Source of the DNA: Cylindrospermum stagnale PCC 7417
GTDB lineage: Bacteria > Cyanobacteriota > Cyanobacteriia > Cyanobacteriales > Nostocaceae
DNA: 64,000 nucleotides
NCBI RefSeq assembly: GCF_000317535.1
Contig: NC_019757.1
Span: 2,062,501-2,126,500, forward strand
Direction of reading: 5' to 3'
A program made the position numbers and the translations under genes. Position 1 is the stretch's first letter, and each line of letters starts with the position of its first letter. Under the pieces are notes generated by a model, which was given only the letters and a program-made list of their open reading frames with translations, had not been told where the DNA came from and made no database searches. This document shows, piece after piece, positions 1 through 9,854 of this stretch.

Positions 1-243
1 TCACTTTAAAGCATCCACGAACATGACTTATGTCTGTGTCTGCCTGCAATTTTTTTCGCGTCACTATGCAGTTTTCAAGGTTCTGGCTGGTTTCATTCCC
101 AGCAGTCTGGCATATAAGCCTAGTTGCTGAATTTTCCCCGGTCTACTATCCTACCATACAGTCTAAGATACCACAAAGACTATTTTAACACTTTTTTACT
201 ATTTATAGCTGTGTTTATTGAGCTTGGTAACCGTCACACTAGG
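1..243 (-). other. 16S-23S internal transcribed spacer, distal part
   Basis: On the minus strand this is the spacer between tRNA-Ala and the 23S rRNA gene, which would start beyond the left edge of the window. It contains a boxA antiterminator (72-83) and the AT-rich tail usual for Nostocales spacers. No 23S sequence is recognisable, so the 23S gene is taken to be off-window. Confidence 0.8.
72..83 (-). promoter_or_regulatory. boxA antitermination element in the rRNA spacer
   Basis: Minus-strand sequence GAACCTTGAAAA, the known cyanobacterial spacer boxA, bound in RNA by Nus factors to keep polymerase processive through rRNA. The same 12-mer occurs in the 16S leader at 2186-2197, so both halves of the operon carry one. 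Confidence 0.8.
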
Positions 244-316
244 TGGAGGTTAGCGGACTCGAACCGCTGACATCCTGCTTGCAAAGCAGGCGCTCTACCA
301 ACTGAGCTAAACCCCC
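244..316 (-). tRNA. tRNA-Ala (TGC anticodon)
   Basis: A 73-nt cloverleaf on the minus strand. It starts GGGGGTTTAGCTCAG, the anticodon loop reads CTTTGCAAG with anticodon TGC, and the T arm contains GGTTCGAGTCC. The acceptor arms pair over 7 bp with one G-U. CCA is not encoded beyond the discriminator A. It lies between tRNA-Ile and 23S, the canonical order in spacers carrying two tRNAs. Confidence 0.97.
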
Positions 317-400
317 ATCAACAATTAAAAATTAAAAATTAGCAAATAAAGACTTTCCGCCTTTTTAATGCTTAGATTTTAGACTTTTAATTGATTCAGG

Positions 401-474
<74 letters not shown>

Positions 475-490
475 CTAAACGAACCAATCA

Positions 491-504
491 TAGTTTGAAA
501 GCCA
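491..504 (-). other. 3' arm of the pre-16S processing stem
   Basis: Fourteen bases here are the exact reverse complement of 2167-2180 in the 16S leader. The two arms would close a long stem around 16S in the primary transcript, the type of structure cut by RNase III during rRNA maturation. The pairing is seen directly; the role is inferred from rRNA processing in other bacteria. Confidence 0.7.
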
Positions 505-593
505 TCAATAACCATCTGCGACCGACCTTAGGATGACCAACTCAATATCTAATCACTGATTGTTTTCGATATCTGAGTGGGTAGGTCTCCCTA

Positions 594-2082
<1,489 letters not shown>

Positions 2083-2166
2083 GGTTTGTTTGTTTTAGCT
2101 CTTTCAACCGATTCTTACAACCTCGGTCAGGTTATTTTTTACTGACGCAGGCTAGTTGTTTTATAC

Positions 2167-2180
2167 TGGCTTTCAAACTA
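2167..2180 (-). other. 5' arm of the pre-16S processing stem
   Basis: Leader arm perfectly complementary (14 of 14) to 491-504 downstream of 16S. It is likely to close the processing stalk of the pre-rRNA. Confidence 0.7.
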
Positions 2181-2185
2181 TAATA

Positions 2186-2197
2186 TTTTCAAGGTTC
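2186..2197 (-). promoter_or_regulatory. boxA element in the 16S leader
   Basis: A second copy of GAACCTTGAAAA on the minus strand, identical to the spacer copy at 72-83. It lies about 100 bases upstream of 16S and about 50 bases downstream of the promoter, the expected place for an rRNA antitermination site. Confidence 0.75.
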
Positions 2198-2246
2198 GGT
2201 TCCTTCCGGCGCCGCTCTGTCGCGCTCGCTTTTCAGGCACTCATCT

Positions 2247-2275
2247 AATATAGCGAGCACACAATCTTTTGTCAA
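2247..2275 (-). promoter_or_regulatory. rRNA operon promoter, sigma-70 type
   Basis: On the minus strand TTGACA (2270-2275) is followed after exactly 17 bases by TATATT (2247-2252). This is a near-consensus housekeeping promoter reading into the 16S leader. It is the strongest sigma-70-like promoter noticed in the window and fits an rRNA operon. Confidence 0.85.
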
Positions 2276-2281
2276 CTCTTT

Positions 2282-2300
2282 TTCCAAAATAATTTTGGAA
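2282..2300. promoter_or_regulatory. 19-bp perfect palindrome upstream of the rRNA promoter
   Basis: Two 9-bp arms around one central base (TTCCAAAAT, then ATTTTGGAA) end seven bases upstream of the -35 box of the rRNA promoter. It could be a protein operator or an AT-rich UP-like element. It also lies about 87 bases before the glyQ start, so it could serve that gene instead. Confidence 0.5.
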
Positions 2301-2386
2301 CCATTTTTGCACTGACTAAAATCCTTATAGTGCTGGGTTTAGGCAACAATGGTTTATGCATTGTGCTGACTAAGGAATAGTAGAGC

Positions 2387-3424
2387 GTGAATTTTCAGTC
2401 GGTAATAGCTATATTGCATCAGTTTTGGGGCGATCGCGGTTGCTTGATCGCCCAGCCTTACGATATGGAGAAAGGCGCAGGCACGAAGAATCCCCATAGT
2501 TTTTTAAGGGCGCTGGGGCCAGAACCGTGGGCTGTGGCTTATGTTGAACCTTGCCGTCGCCCGACGGATGGACGCTACGGCGAAAATCCTAATCGTTTCC
2601 AGCACTACTACCAGTACCAAGTCCTGATTAAGCCTTCGCCAGATAATATCCAGGAGATTTATCTGGATTCTTTGAGGGGTTTAGGCATTCGTCCGGAGGA
2701 TCACGATATTCGTTTTGTCGAGGACAACTGGGAAGATGCGACGGTGGGAGCTTGGGGTACTGGCTGGGAAGTCTGGTTAGATGGTATGGAAATTACTCAA
2801 TTTACTTACTTCCAGCAGTGTGGGGGAATTGATTGTCGTCCTGTGTCTATTGAGATTACATACGGATTGGAGCGATTAGCGATGTATCTCCAACAAGTGG
2901 AAGCAATTACTAAGATCCAGTGGACAGACTACATTACATATGGTGATGTTCATCTCCAGGGGGAGATTGAACAGTGTACCTACAACTTTGAAGCGTCGAA
3001 CCCGGAGATGCTGTTGACCTTGTTTAATTTATATGAGCAAGAAGCTACGCAATTGACGGAACGAGGATTGGTGTTACCAAGTTTGGACTACGTAATCAAG
3101 TGTTCTCACGCTTTTAATTTGTTGGATGCAGCAGGTGTAATTTCAGTTACGGAGAGGACTCGTTACATTGCCCGGATTAGGCATTTGGCAAGGAAGGTGG
3201 CTCATTTATATGTTGAGCAAAGGGAGAAGTTGGGTTTCCCATTGCTTAAAAATTTACAACCAGTCACACAACCAACTGTTTTGCCACTCGTTGTAGCAAC
3301 AATTTCACGAAAACCTATTTCAAAACCAACAGAGAAATTCCATTACGGCTATATTATTGATTTGCTGTTGTGGATTCCAATTGCCTCTTATGTTATTTGG
3401 GTAATTCTCTCATTGCTTTGGTAA
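2387..3424 (+). CDS. glyQ: Glycyl-tRNA synthetase alpha subunit with hydrophobic C-terminal tail
   Basis: The alpha subunit of the bacterial alpha2-beta2 glycyl-tRNA synthetase, which activates glycine for tRNA-Gly in the cytoplasm. The N-terminus ([19 protein letters not shown], then [11 protein letters not shown]) and the motif-2-like block [16 protein letters not shown] are diagnostic. GTG is taken as start because the family sequence begins immediately there. The usual subunit is about 290-300 residues and here ends near KLGFPLLK (residue ~290). About 55 further residues follow: a Pro/Thr/Lys-rich linker and a strongly hydrophobic segment (residues ~322-345) ending in SLLW. That tail could anchor the enzyme to membrane. 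glyS is not adjacent. Confidence 0.95.
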   Translation: MNFQSVIAILHQFWGDRGCLIAQPYDMEKGAGTKNPHSFLRALGPEPWAVAYVEPCRRPTDGRYGENPNRFQHYYQYQVLIKPSPDNIQEIYLDSLRGLGIRPEDHDIRFVEDNWEDATVGAWGTGWEVWLDGMEITQFTYFQQCGGIDCRPVSIEITYGLERLAMYLQQVEAITKIQWTDYITYGDVHLQGEIEQCTYNFEASNPEMLLTLFNLYEQEATQLTERGLVLPSLDYVIKCSHAFNLLDAAGVISVTERTRYIARIRHLARKVAHLYVEQREKLGFPLLKNLQPVTQPTVLPLVVATISRKPISKPTEKFHYGYIIDLLLWIPIASYVIWVILSLLW

Positions 3425-3768
3425 TAAATCTCCTATGTCAAAAGATGCTCTGCATCTAGACATTCGTTACCAGGATCGGCCTGGTAACGAGATAGAATTT
3501 ATACGGTATCAACAATGGTGTGCGTCAGATGGTAAATATAAGTGAAGTTTTAGAACCGATCACGGCTTGGATTCCTTCTTTTGGAATCTCTAAAGCGATT
3601 CTGCATTAGAGACATCCATTAATGATGCTGCTGTTACCAAAGAAGAAATGTGATGAATTGCATTTCTAGTAGATAGCTAACAAAGTCTGCTAAAGCAGGC
3701 TAAATGTTCATAAAGTTGGCCTGTGCGGACTTAGCCTGCATAACTGCGAATTATATTCGCCAGTTACT
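3425..3768. other. Intergenic region with several hairpins
   Basis: No gene is seen. It holds small inverted repeats: 3443-3457 (agatgc/gcatct), 3465-3489 (10-bp arms) and 3569-3587 (gattcc/ggaatc). Toward the end, GC-rich text around 3690-3740 with partly inverted agcaggct and agcctgc words resembles scattered Nostoc intergenic repeat debris. No T-run follows any hairpin, so a classical terminator for glyQ is not proven. Confidence 0.5.
3465..3489. repeat. Inverted repeat downstream of glyQ
   Basis: Arms cgttaccagg and cctggtaacg (10 bp, perfect) around a 5-base loop. It could stabilise the 3' end of the glyQ transcript. There is no T-tract, so factor-independent termination is doubtful. 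Confidence 0.55.
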
Positions 3769-6165
3769 TTGACAAAAAATTTTATGATTCAGACGAGTGG
3801 TGTGATTATTTGTCTTGGCTATATTTTGGGGCTGCTGTTTTCAGCAATTCCCTGGGGTGGGATGTGGATTGTAATTTTGGGGATAGTGATGGCAGTTTTG
3901 TCTCACAGACGCCAAAGTATTTTGCGGCAAGTTGCTCAGAAACGAGAAAATGCTGTTACTAAAACTAAGGCAGGAGCTAATACATGGCAAAGTCTTCCCT
4001 ATCCTAAAATATTGCTTGTTGCTGGTTTGGTGGGGCTGTTGGCAACTCTGTATTTTCAATTGCGGGTGCCACGACCGGGAGTAAAAGACATTAGTACATT
4101 TGTACCCTCTGGAAAAAACACTAATCAAGAACAATTAGTCATAGTGCGTGGTGAAGTGGTGAGTAATCCCCGCTTGACTCGCAGCCAGCGGGGACAATTT
4201 TGGCTGCAAGTGACTCAGATGGATGAGGTCAAAAATGATCAAGTCCCAGCAGGTGTACCAAAAGGGGCAACGGGTAAATTGTATGTGACGGTGCCTATAC
4301 TTCAGGCTACTGGGTTATACCCTAGTCAACAAATAGCTGTGACCGGGGTTTTGTATAAACCAAAGGTGGCATCAAATCCTGGCGCTTTTGATTTTCAGAA
4401 GTTTCTCAAGCAGGAAGGCACTTATGCTGGTTTGATAGGACAACAGGTAAATGTGCTGGATGAAGACCGTCAATGGGGATGGTGGCAAGTTCGGGAGCGG
4501 ATTGTACGATCCCAAGTTCGTTGGTTGGGTATACCGCAAGGACCACTTGTTAGTGCAATGGTTTTGGGCAGCAAAGCTGTTGATTTACCCTACGATATCC
4601 GCGACTTATTTATCAAAGCGGGATTAGCTCATGCTTTGGCAGCTTCCGGTTTTCAAACTTCTTTGATTTTGAGTGTAATACTACAGCTGACAAGACGGGC
4701 AAAAAAGGGGATGCAAATTACCCTCGCTTCGTTGGCTTTAATTATTTTCCTTGGTTTAACAGGTTTCCAGCCTGCGGTTCTCAGAGCTGTAATTATGGGT
4801 TTTGCGGCATTAATTGGTCTAGCATTGCAAAGAAAGGTAAAACAGTTGGGGTCATTGCTGCTGGCAGCGACATTGTTGTTGCTGTTTAACCCTTTATGGA
4901 TTTGGGACTTAGGCTTTCAACTGAGTTTTTTAGCAACGCTGGGATTAATTGTGACGGTACCGCCGATTATTCAACGCTTGAGTTGGTTACCCCCGGCGAT
5001 CGCTTCTTTGATTGCTGTACCCTTGGCGGCAACAATTTGGACTTTACCCTTGCAGCTTTCTGTTTTTGGAGTTGTGCCAACTTACAGCTTGCTACTAAAT
5101 ATCCTGAGTACACCATTGATCTCAATTATTAGTATAGGTGGAATTATCAGTGCGATCGCAGCATTAATTTTGCCAGAAGCTGGAAGCTTTTTGGCTGGGG
5201 TGTTGTATTACCCTACTAATTGGCTAATTCAGCTAGTGGAATTTGTTAGTAATTTACCAGGGAACTTGGTTGCGGTCGGTAGCATATCAATTTGGCAGAT
5301 GCTGGCGATTTATACACTGATGATATTGGCTTGGCTGGTGCGTTGGTGGCAGAAACGGTGGGGTTTTGCTGGGTTACTTGCCATGGCTTTGGTACTGATT
5401 CCAGTTTGGCATTCTGCTAACACGTTATTCAGGATAACAGTATTAGCCGCCGGCGCAGAACCAGTTTTGGTGATTCAAGATCAAGGGACTATCACTCTAA
5501 TTAATAGCGGAGATGAAAATACTGGCCGCTTCACAATCCTACCGTTTTTGCAACAACAGGGCGTAAATCAAATCGATTGGGCGATTGCCAGTAAATTTTC
5601 AGGTAATGAAAATGATGCTTGGGTGGAACTCCTGCGACGGTTACCGATTAAAAATTTTTATAAATATTCTCGCAATCCAGAAAATACCCCGGAATCTCAG
5701 GCAATTCAACAGGAACTGCAAAAGCATCAAGGAGTCTACCAATCTTTGACACTTGGTCAAACTGTGAATGCTGGTTCGATAATTGCCCAATTCGTCAACA
5801 ATCAATTACCCATCTTACAATTGCAAGTTTTTGATCAGAATTGGTTATTAGTCGGTAATGTCAAGTCTCAAGAGATAACACAGCTAGTTAAGACAGGGAC
5901 TTTGTCTCGTCCACAAGTGCTGTGGTGTGCCTCTGAGTCTTTGAAAGATTTAGTTTTGGCTCTGCGACCACAGGTGGTGATCGGCACTGGCACATCTTCG
6001 AGGAATAGTTCTTCTGCCAACTTTGACCAAAAAACTTTGTCGGAACTGAGTAAAGCAAATATAAAAGTATTCTTCACCGGCAAAAATGGGGCAATCCAAT
6101 GGACGCCCAATGGTGAGTTTGAAACGTTCATCCAGGTAACAGAAAACAAGTCTTCAGTCTTGTAA
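3769..6165 (+). CDS. comEC: ComEC/Rec2-type competence membrane protein
   Basis: A 798-residue protein of the ComEC family, the inner-membrane channel that carries single-stranded DNA into the cytoplasm in natural transformation. Two N-terminal membrane segments precede a DUF4131 domain (~90-230) with the GAFDFQKFLKQEGTYAG block. The Competence domain (~250-530) follows with many hydrophobic helices, including SAMVLGSKAVDLPYDI and HALAASGFQ. A C-terminal metallo-beta-lactamase-like part (~555-790) begins near VLVIQDQGT. The usual HxHxDH metal motif is not seen; the corresponding place reads SKFSGNENDAW. The TTG at 3769 gives the longest frame; ATG at 3784 is an equally plausible start. No clear ribosome site is seen. 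Confidence 0.92.
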   Translation: MTKNFMIQTSGVIICLGYILGLLFSAIPWGGMWIVILGIVMAVLSHRRQSILRQVAQKRENAVTKTKAGANTWQSLPYPKILLVAGLVGLLATLYFQLRVPRPGVKDISTFVPSGKNTNQEQLVIVRGEVVSNPRLTRSQRGQFWLQVTQMDEVKNDQVPAGVPKGATGKLYVTVPILQATGLYPSQQIAVTGVLYKPKVASNPGAFDFQKFLKQEGTYAGLIGQQVNVLDEDRQWGWWQVRERIVRSQVRWLGIPQGPLVSAMVLGSKAVDLPYDIRDLFIKAGLAHALAASGFQTSLILSVILQLTRRAKKGMQITLASLALIIFLGLTGFQPAVLRAVIMGFAALIGLALQRKVKQLGSLLLAATLLLLFNPLWIWDLGFQLSFLATLGLIVTVPPIIQRLSWLPPAIASLIAVPLAATIWTLPLQLSVFGVVPTYSLLLNILSTPLISIISIGGIISAIAALILPEAGSFLAGVLYYPTNWLIQLVEFVSNLPGNLVAVGSISIWQMLAIYTLMILAWLVRWWQKRWGFAGLLAMALVLIPVWHSANTLFRITVLAAGAEPVLVIQDQGTITLINSGDENTGRFTILPFLQQQGVNQIDWAIASKFSGNENDAWVELLRRLPIKNFYKYSRNPENTPESQAIQQELQKHQGVYQSLTLGQTVNAGSIIAQFVNNQLPILQLQVFDQNWLLVGNVKSQEITQLVKTGTLSRPQVLWCASESLKDLVLALRPQVVIGTGTSSRNSSSANFDQKTLSELSKANIKVFFTGKNGAIQWTPNGEFETFIQVTENKSSVL

Positions 6166-6356
6166 CGTTTTTGCCGCTTCTATTCAGTAGTGCCAGCTGT
6201 TGGATCACAGAAACCCTGCTTTATATCCCACCTTCCGCACCCCCCATTGTTACAATCCGTTTATTCCGACTTTCTTAAGTGGATGCTAATTACCTGTAAT
6301 CTGCTGGATCAGCAGTTTAATAGCTGAAGAGCCGGTTTTTGGCGCTAAAATAGGAG

Positions 6357-6640
6357 TTAGGCTACTAGTTCTTTCGCAAGATGACCATCTTCCATATGAA
6401 GGATACAGTCAGCAATATCCAAAATGCGATTGTCGTGGGTTACAAGCAAGATGGTACAACCTTGTTCTTTAGTCAAATGCTGCATTAGTTCTACAACCTC
6501 TCGACCAGTCTTACTGTCTAACGCAGCAGTTGGTTCATCGGCTAAAACTAATTGGGGACGACTCACCAAAGCACGAGCGATCGCTACCCGCTGTTTTTGT
6601 CCTCCGGAGAGATTACTAAGGTAATAGTTAATTCGTATCC
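6357..6640 (-). pseudogene. ABC transporter ATPase, 3' fragment (DevA/LolD-like)
   Basis: Only the C-terminal part of an exporter-type ABC ATPase remains. It has the signature LSGGQKQRVAIARAL, Walker B LVLADEP, the D-loop (TAALDSKTGR) and the H-loop VTHD, ending EDGHLAKELVA. The Walker A half is absent. Upstream of about 6640 the frame runs into transposase-derived sequence, so the gene was truncated by an insertion or deletion. It resembles the ATPases of DevBCA-type exporters of heterocystous cyanobacteria, but the fragment is too short to assign. It cannot make an active ATPase alone. Confidence 0.85.
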
Positions 6641-6642
6641 GC

Positions 6643-7089
6643 TCAATAGTTCGGGGGAGGGAGTTGTTCGGGCATCCATGACCAACCCAAGGGATTGAGA
6701 GCAGATTTTTCGCGAATAATAGTCTCCAAAAATGGAATCTTCCCAACCTGAGAAATGCGGTCACGCACATACTCAAAAAAGCTGATTCCCAACTTACGAT
6801 TTTTGTTCTTGGCTTTTATCTCTGGCTGCCCTTGTTCTCCCTTTAATCGGTTATTTTCATCCCGCAGGTGTTGATTCTCTGATTCTAAGCCTTTTACTTT
6901 TAATTGTAATTGCTCTATTAGGTTCAGTAATACCTCTACTGTCTGACGCATGGATTCGTCTGCAATCCCTTTTGGCTCGATGGTTTGCAGCAAATCGCAT
7001 ACTGATTTTTCATTTGAAATAAGCTTTTGCGTCATATTGCATATTTTATGACACTGTGTGTGCATCGCTTCACTTATTTTCTTCTGCAA
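6643..7089 (-). pseudogene. Transposase N-terminal fragment (IS66-like coiled coil)
   Basis: A 148-residue frame with a leucine-zipper-like coiled coil (residues ~50-85, LIEQLQLKVKGLESENQHL and DENNRLKGEQGQPEIK), typical of the N-terminus of IS66-type transposases in cyanobacteria. After residue ~95 a segment FFEYVRDRISQVGKIPFLE follows, which looks like a different part of a transposase. No DDE catalytic core is present, so this is a deleted remnant. Its 3' end abuts the ABC ATPase fragment. Terminal inverted repeats were not identified. Confidence 0.65.
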
Positions 7090-7180
7090 CCCCTACTTAT
7101 TGAGCCGATACCTTTCTTTTGTAACTTTCGGATAAATTAACGAACTTGCTTCATTCCAGCCAACGAAGGAATATTCAAGG

Positions 7181-7267
7181 GGCACAGCCTTTGAAGACAT
7201 ACCAGAAGATTGGGTGTGTTTGGTTTGTGATGCGAAAAGAGATAAATTTCAACTAGTGGAAGTGTGA
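7181..7267 (+). pseudogene. Rubredoxin C-terminal fragment
   Basis: Translating from 7181 gives GTAFEDIPEDWVCLVCDAKR followed by DKFQLVEV and stop. This is the second half of a rubredoxin, with the FEDIPEDWVC block and the second CxxC iron-ligand pair. The first CxxCG half is missing: an in-frame TAA lies about 50 bases upstream, and the intervening sequence has no similarity that I recognise. It is a remnant next to the transposase fragment and cannot bind iron as a normal rubredoxin does. Confidence 0.8.
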
Positions 7268-7309
7268 AAATAACGGCTAGCCTAGAGGGTAGGTGCTATT
7301 GAGATATTT

Positions 7310-8593
7310 TTGAACTTGTTACCGTTAAACATTGTAGTTATTGGGGGTGGAGCAGCGGGATTTTTTGGCGCGATCGCTTGCGCTCAAGCTAACCCTGATG
7401 CCCACGTCACGTTACTCGAAGCCAGTCGCCAACCATTAGCGAAAGTACTGATTTCTGGTGGGGGGCGCTGTAACGTCACTCATGCTTGCTTTGAACCAGA
7501 GAGTTTGGTGCAAAATTACCCCAGAGGCGCAAACGCTTTGCGGGGTGCGTTCACTCGCTTTCAAGCTAAAGATACAGCAGCTTGGTTTGCGGCTCAGGGA
7601 GTATATCTGAACATTGAAGCTGATGGACGGATGTTTCCTGTGACAAATACTTCAGAAACAATTGTGGAATGTTTGATCAAAACTGCGGCCACGGCTGGGG
7701 TAGAACTTCGTATTGGGACACCTGTAGTCTCAGTAAAACGAAAATTATCTCCGCAAGAGTCGGGGAAAGAAGAGGGATTTGAGATTATTCTCAAGTCGGG
7801 AGAGACGAAAAATTGCGATTGCCTACTTCTTGCCACGGGTAGTAGCCTGATAGGTTATAAAATCGCTAGGGAGTTAGGTCATCAAATTGAACCACCTGTC
7901 CCTTCCTTATTTACCTTTAACATTCCCGAATCGACCCTGCGGGCGTTGGCGGGAATTAGTGTGAACCCTGTGCAGTTACGGTTGTTTGCGGGCGGAAAAA
8001 CCCCACTCCAACAAACAGGGCCTTTGCTAATTACCCACTGGGGTTTGAGTGGCCCAGCTGTGCTCAAGCTTTCTGCTTGGGGTGCGAGAGTTTTGCATGA
8101 TAGCCATTATCAAGCCAAATTATTGATCAATTGGTTGCCTGATTTGCAGCAAGAACAGGTGCGGAAAAAATTATTAGCAGTGAAGCAAGAATGGCCCCAA
8201 AAAGCGATCGCCTTACATCGCGGCATTGATCTACCCCATCGCCTCTGGCAATATATGGTCGCTCGTTCAGATATTACCACAGAAGACCGTTGGGCTGGAC
8301 TTCCTCACAAAAAGTTAAATCAGCTGGTGCTGGAACTCACCCAAGGGGAATACTTAATTAATGGCAAAGGAGCCTTTAAAGAAGAGTTTGTCACCTGTGG
8401 CGGTGTCAAACTCAAAGAAGTTGACTTCAAAACAATGGAAAGTCGCTTAGTTCCTGGTCTGTACTTTGCTGGAGAAATATTAGATATTGATGGCGTTACT
8501 GGCGGTTTTAACTTCCAAAGTGCTTGGACAACCGCCTATTTAGCTGGAAAGGCTATGGGAACTACAGATTCAGGCAAAAATACGCAGAGATAG
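7310..8593 (+). CDS. NAD(P)/FAD-dependent oxidoreductase, BaiN/YhiN family
   Basis: A 427-residue flavoprotein of the HI0933/BaiN family (PF03486). An N-terminal Rossmann FAD-binding motif VVIGGGAAGFFGAIACA lies at residues ~9-25, followed by the family block VLISGGGRCNVTHACF (~47-62). The C-terminal GLYFAGEILDIDGVTGGFN FAD-contact region (~384-402) ends near the usual terminus. It probably reduces a small-molecule substrate, but substrates of most members are unknown. The start is TTG at 7310, because no ATG lies before the Rossmann motif. lpxD follows after only 9 bases, so the two may be cotranscribed. Confidence 0.92.
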   Translation: MNLLPLNIVVIGGGAAGFFGAIACAQANPDAHVTLLEASRQPLAKVLISGGGRCNVTHACFEPESLVQNYPRGANALRGAFTRFQAKDTAAWFAAQGVYLNIEADGRMFPVTNTSETIVECLIKTAATAGVELRIGTPVVSVKRKLSPQESGKEEGFEIILKSGETKNCDCLLLATGSSLIGYKIARELGHQIEPPVPSLFTFNIPESTLRALAGISVNPVQLRLFAGGKTPLQQTGPLLITHWGLSGPAVLKLSAWGARVLHDSHYQAKLLINWLPDLQQEQVRKKLLAVKQEWPQKAIALHRGIDLPHRLWQYMVARSDITTEDRWAGLPHKKLNQLVLELTQGEYLINGKGAFKEEFVTCGGVKLKEVDFKTMESRLVPGLYFAGEILDIDGVTGGFNFQSAWTTAYLAGKAMGTTDSGKNTQR

Positions 8594-8602
8594 CTCTAAA
8601 TC

Positions 8603-9649
8603 ATGAAATTCAGCGAAATCATTAACCTATTGGGCGACACCGCCACTAACCACAGCCTCACCGCTAACCCAGGCTACGACCCAGATATTAACGGAGTAGC
8701 GCCCTTGGATGCAGCTAGCAATGGCAGTCTCAGTTATATAGAAGGAGCAAAATTTGCCTCGTTTGTTAGCCAGACGAACGCTAGTGCTTTAATTTTGCCC
8801 CAAGACGAAGAATTACAGGTACTGGCACAAGAAAGAGGTATTGTTTGGATAGCGACCCCGGAACCACGATTATTGTTTGCCCAGGCGATCGCTCTTTTCT
8901 ATCAACCATATCGCCCAGCACCATCCATTCATCCCAGTGCTGTGATTCACCCGACGGCGAAAATTGGTAGTGATGTTTATATTGGTGCCCATGTTGTGAT
9001 TCAGCCAGAGGTGGAGATTGGCAATAATGTAATTATTCATCCCAACGTGGTGATTTATCCAGATGCCAAAATTGGCGATCGCACTACCTTACATGCTAAC
9101 TGCACCATCCAAGAACGCACCCGCATTGGTGCAGATTGTGTAATTCACAGTGGTGCCGTCATTGGTGCCGAAGGCTTCGGCTTTGTGCCTACCCGTAGTG
9201 GTTGGTTCAAAATGGAACAATCTGGCTACACAGTCTTAGAAGATGGCGTAGAAGTTGGCTGCAACAGTACCATTGACCGCCCAGCCGTTGGTGAAACACG
9301 GGTAGGTCGCAATACCAAAATCGATAATTTAGTACAAGTAGGACACGGCTGCCAAATAGGTGCTGGTTGTGCAATGGCCGCACAGGTGGGATTGGCAGGA
9401 GGTGTAAAAGTAGGGAATCGGGTAATCCTAGCTGGACAAGTAGGAGTTGCCAATCAGGTTAAAATAGGCGATGGTGCGATCGCATCGGCGCAAGCTGGAA
9501 TTCACAACAATATAGGGCCAGGAGAGATTGTTTCCGGTAGTCCAGCAGTTTCTCACAAACTATATCTCAAAATATCTGCTGTTTATAGCCGCCTACCATC
9601 CATGTATCAAACCCTAAAACAATTGCAACGCCAACTAGGCCAAAAGTGA
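8603..9649 (+). CDS. lpxD: UDP-3-O-acylglucosamine N-acyltransferase
   Basis: A 348-residue LpxD-type acyltransferase, which adds the second acyl chain to UDP-glucosamine in lipid A synthesis. An N-terminal uridine-binding-like domain (~1-105) precedes a left-handed beta-helix of hexapeptide repeats (~107-310), for example HPSAVIHPTAKIGSDVYIGA. The probable catalytic histidine is H248 in DNLVQVGHGC, matching the VQVAH site of LpxD, and a helical C-terminal tail follows (~320-348). Many cyanobacteria keep an lpxC-fabZ-lpxA cluster elsewhere, and some carry more than one LpxD-like gene. This copy stands apart from such a cluster, so it could be a paralogue with a different acyl acceptor. Confidence 0.88.
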   Translation: MKFSEIINLLGDTATNHSLTANPGYDPDINGVAPLDAASNGSLSYIEGAKFASFVSQTNASALILPQDEELQVLAQERGIVWIATPEPRLLFAQAIALFYQPYRPAPSIHPSAVIHPTAKIGSDVYIGAHVVIQPEVEIGNNVIIHPNVVIYPDAKIGDRTTLHANCTIQERTRIGADCVIHSGAVIGAEGFGFVPTRSGWFKMEQSGYTVLEDGVEVGCNSTIDRPAVGETRVGRNTKIDNLVQVGHGCQIGAGCAMAAQVGLAGGVKVGNRVILAGQVGVANQVKIGDGAIASAQAGIHNNIGPGEIVSGSPAVSHKLYLKISAVYSRLPSMYQTLKQLQRQLGQK

Positions 9650-9854
9650 AGGGGTTTTTCCTTCAATCCAAAATTCAAAATCTAAATCTGGCAAGTTCAA
9701 CTGCTATACCAAGTAAAGTCTAACTAAATTAAGCTCTCGTAGCCTGAGTGTTAATCATAGTTACGAGAGCATCTTGTTTGAGCCGTCAATTTTCTCAAAT
9801 GAGATATCAAGAAGCATCTTGCCAGCCTACTCTGCTGAGTTGATGATTCAACCA

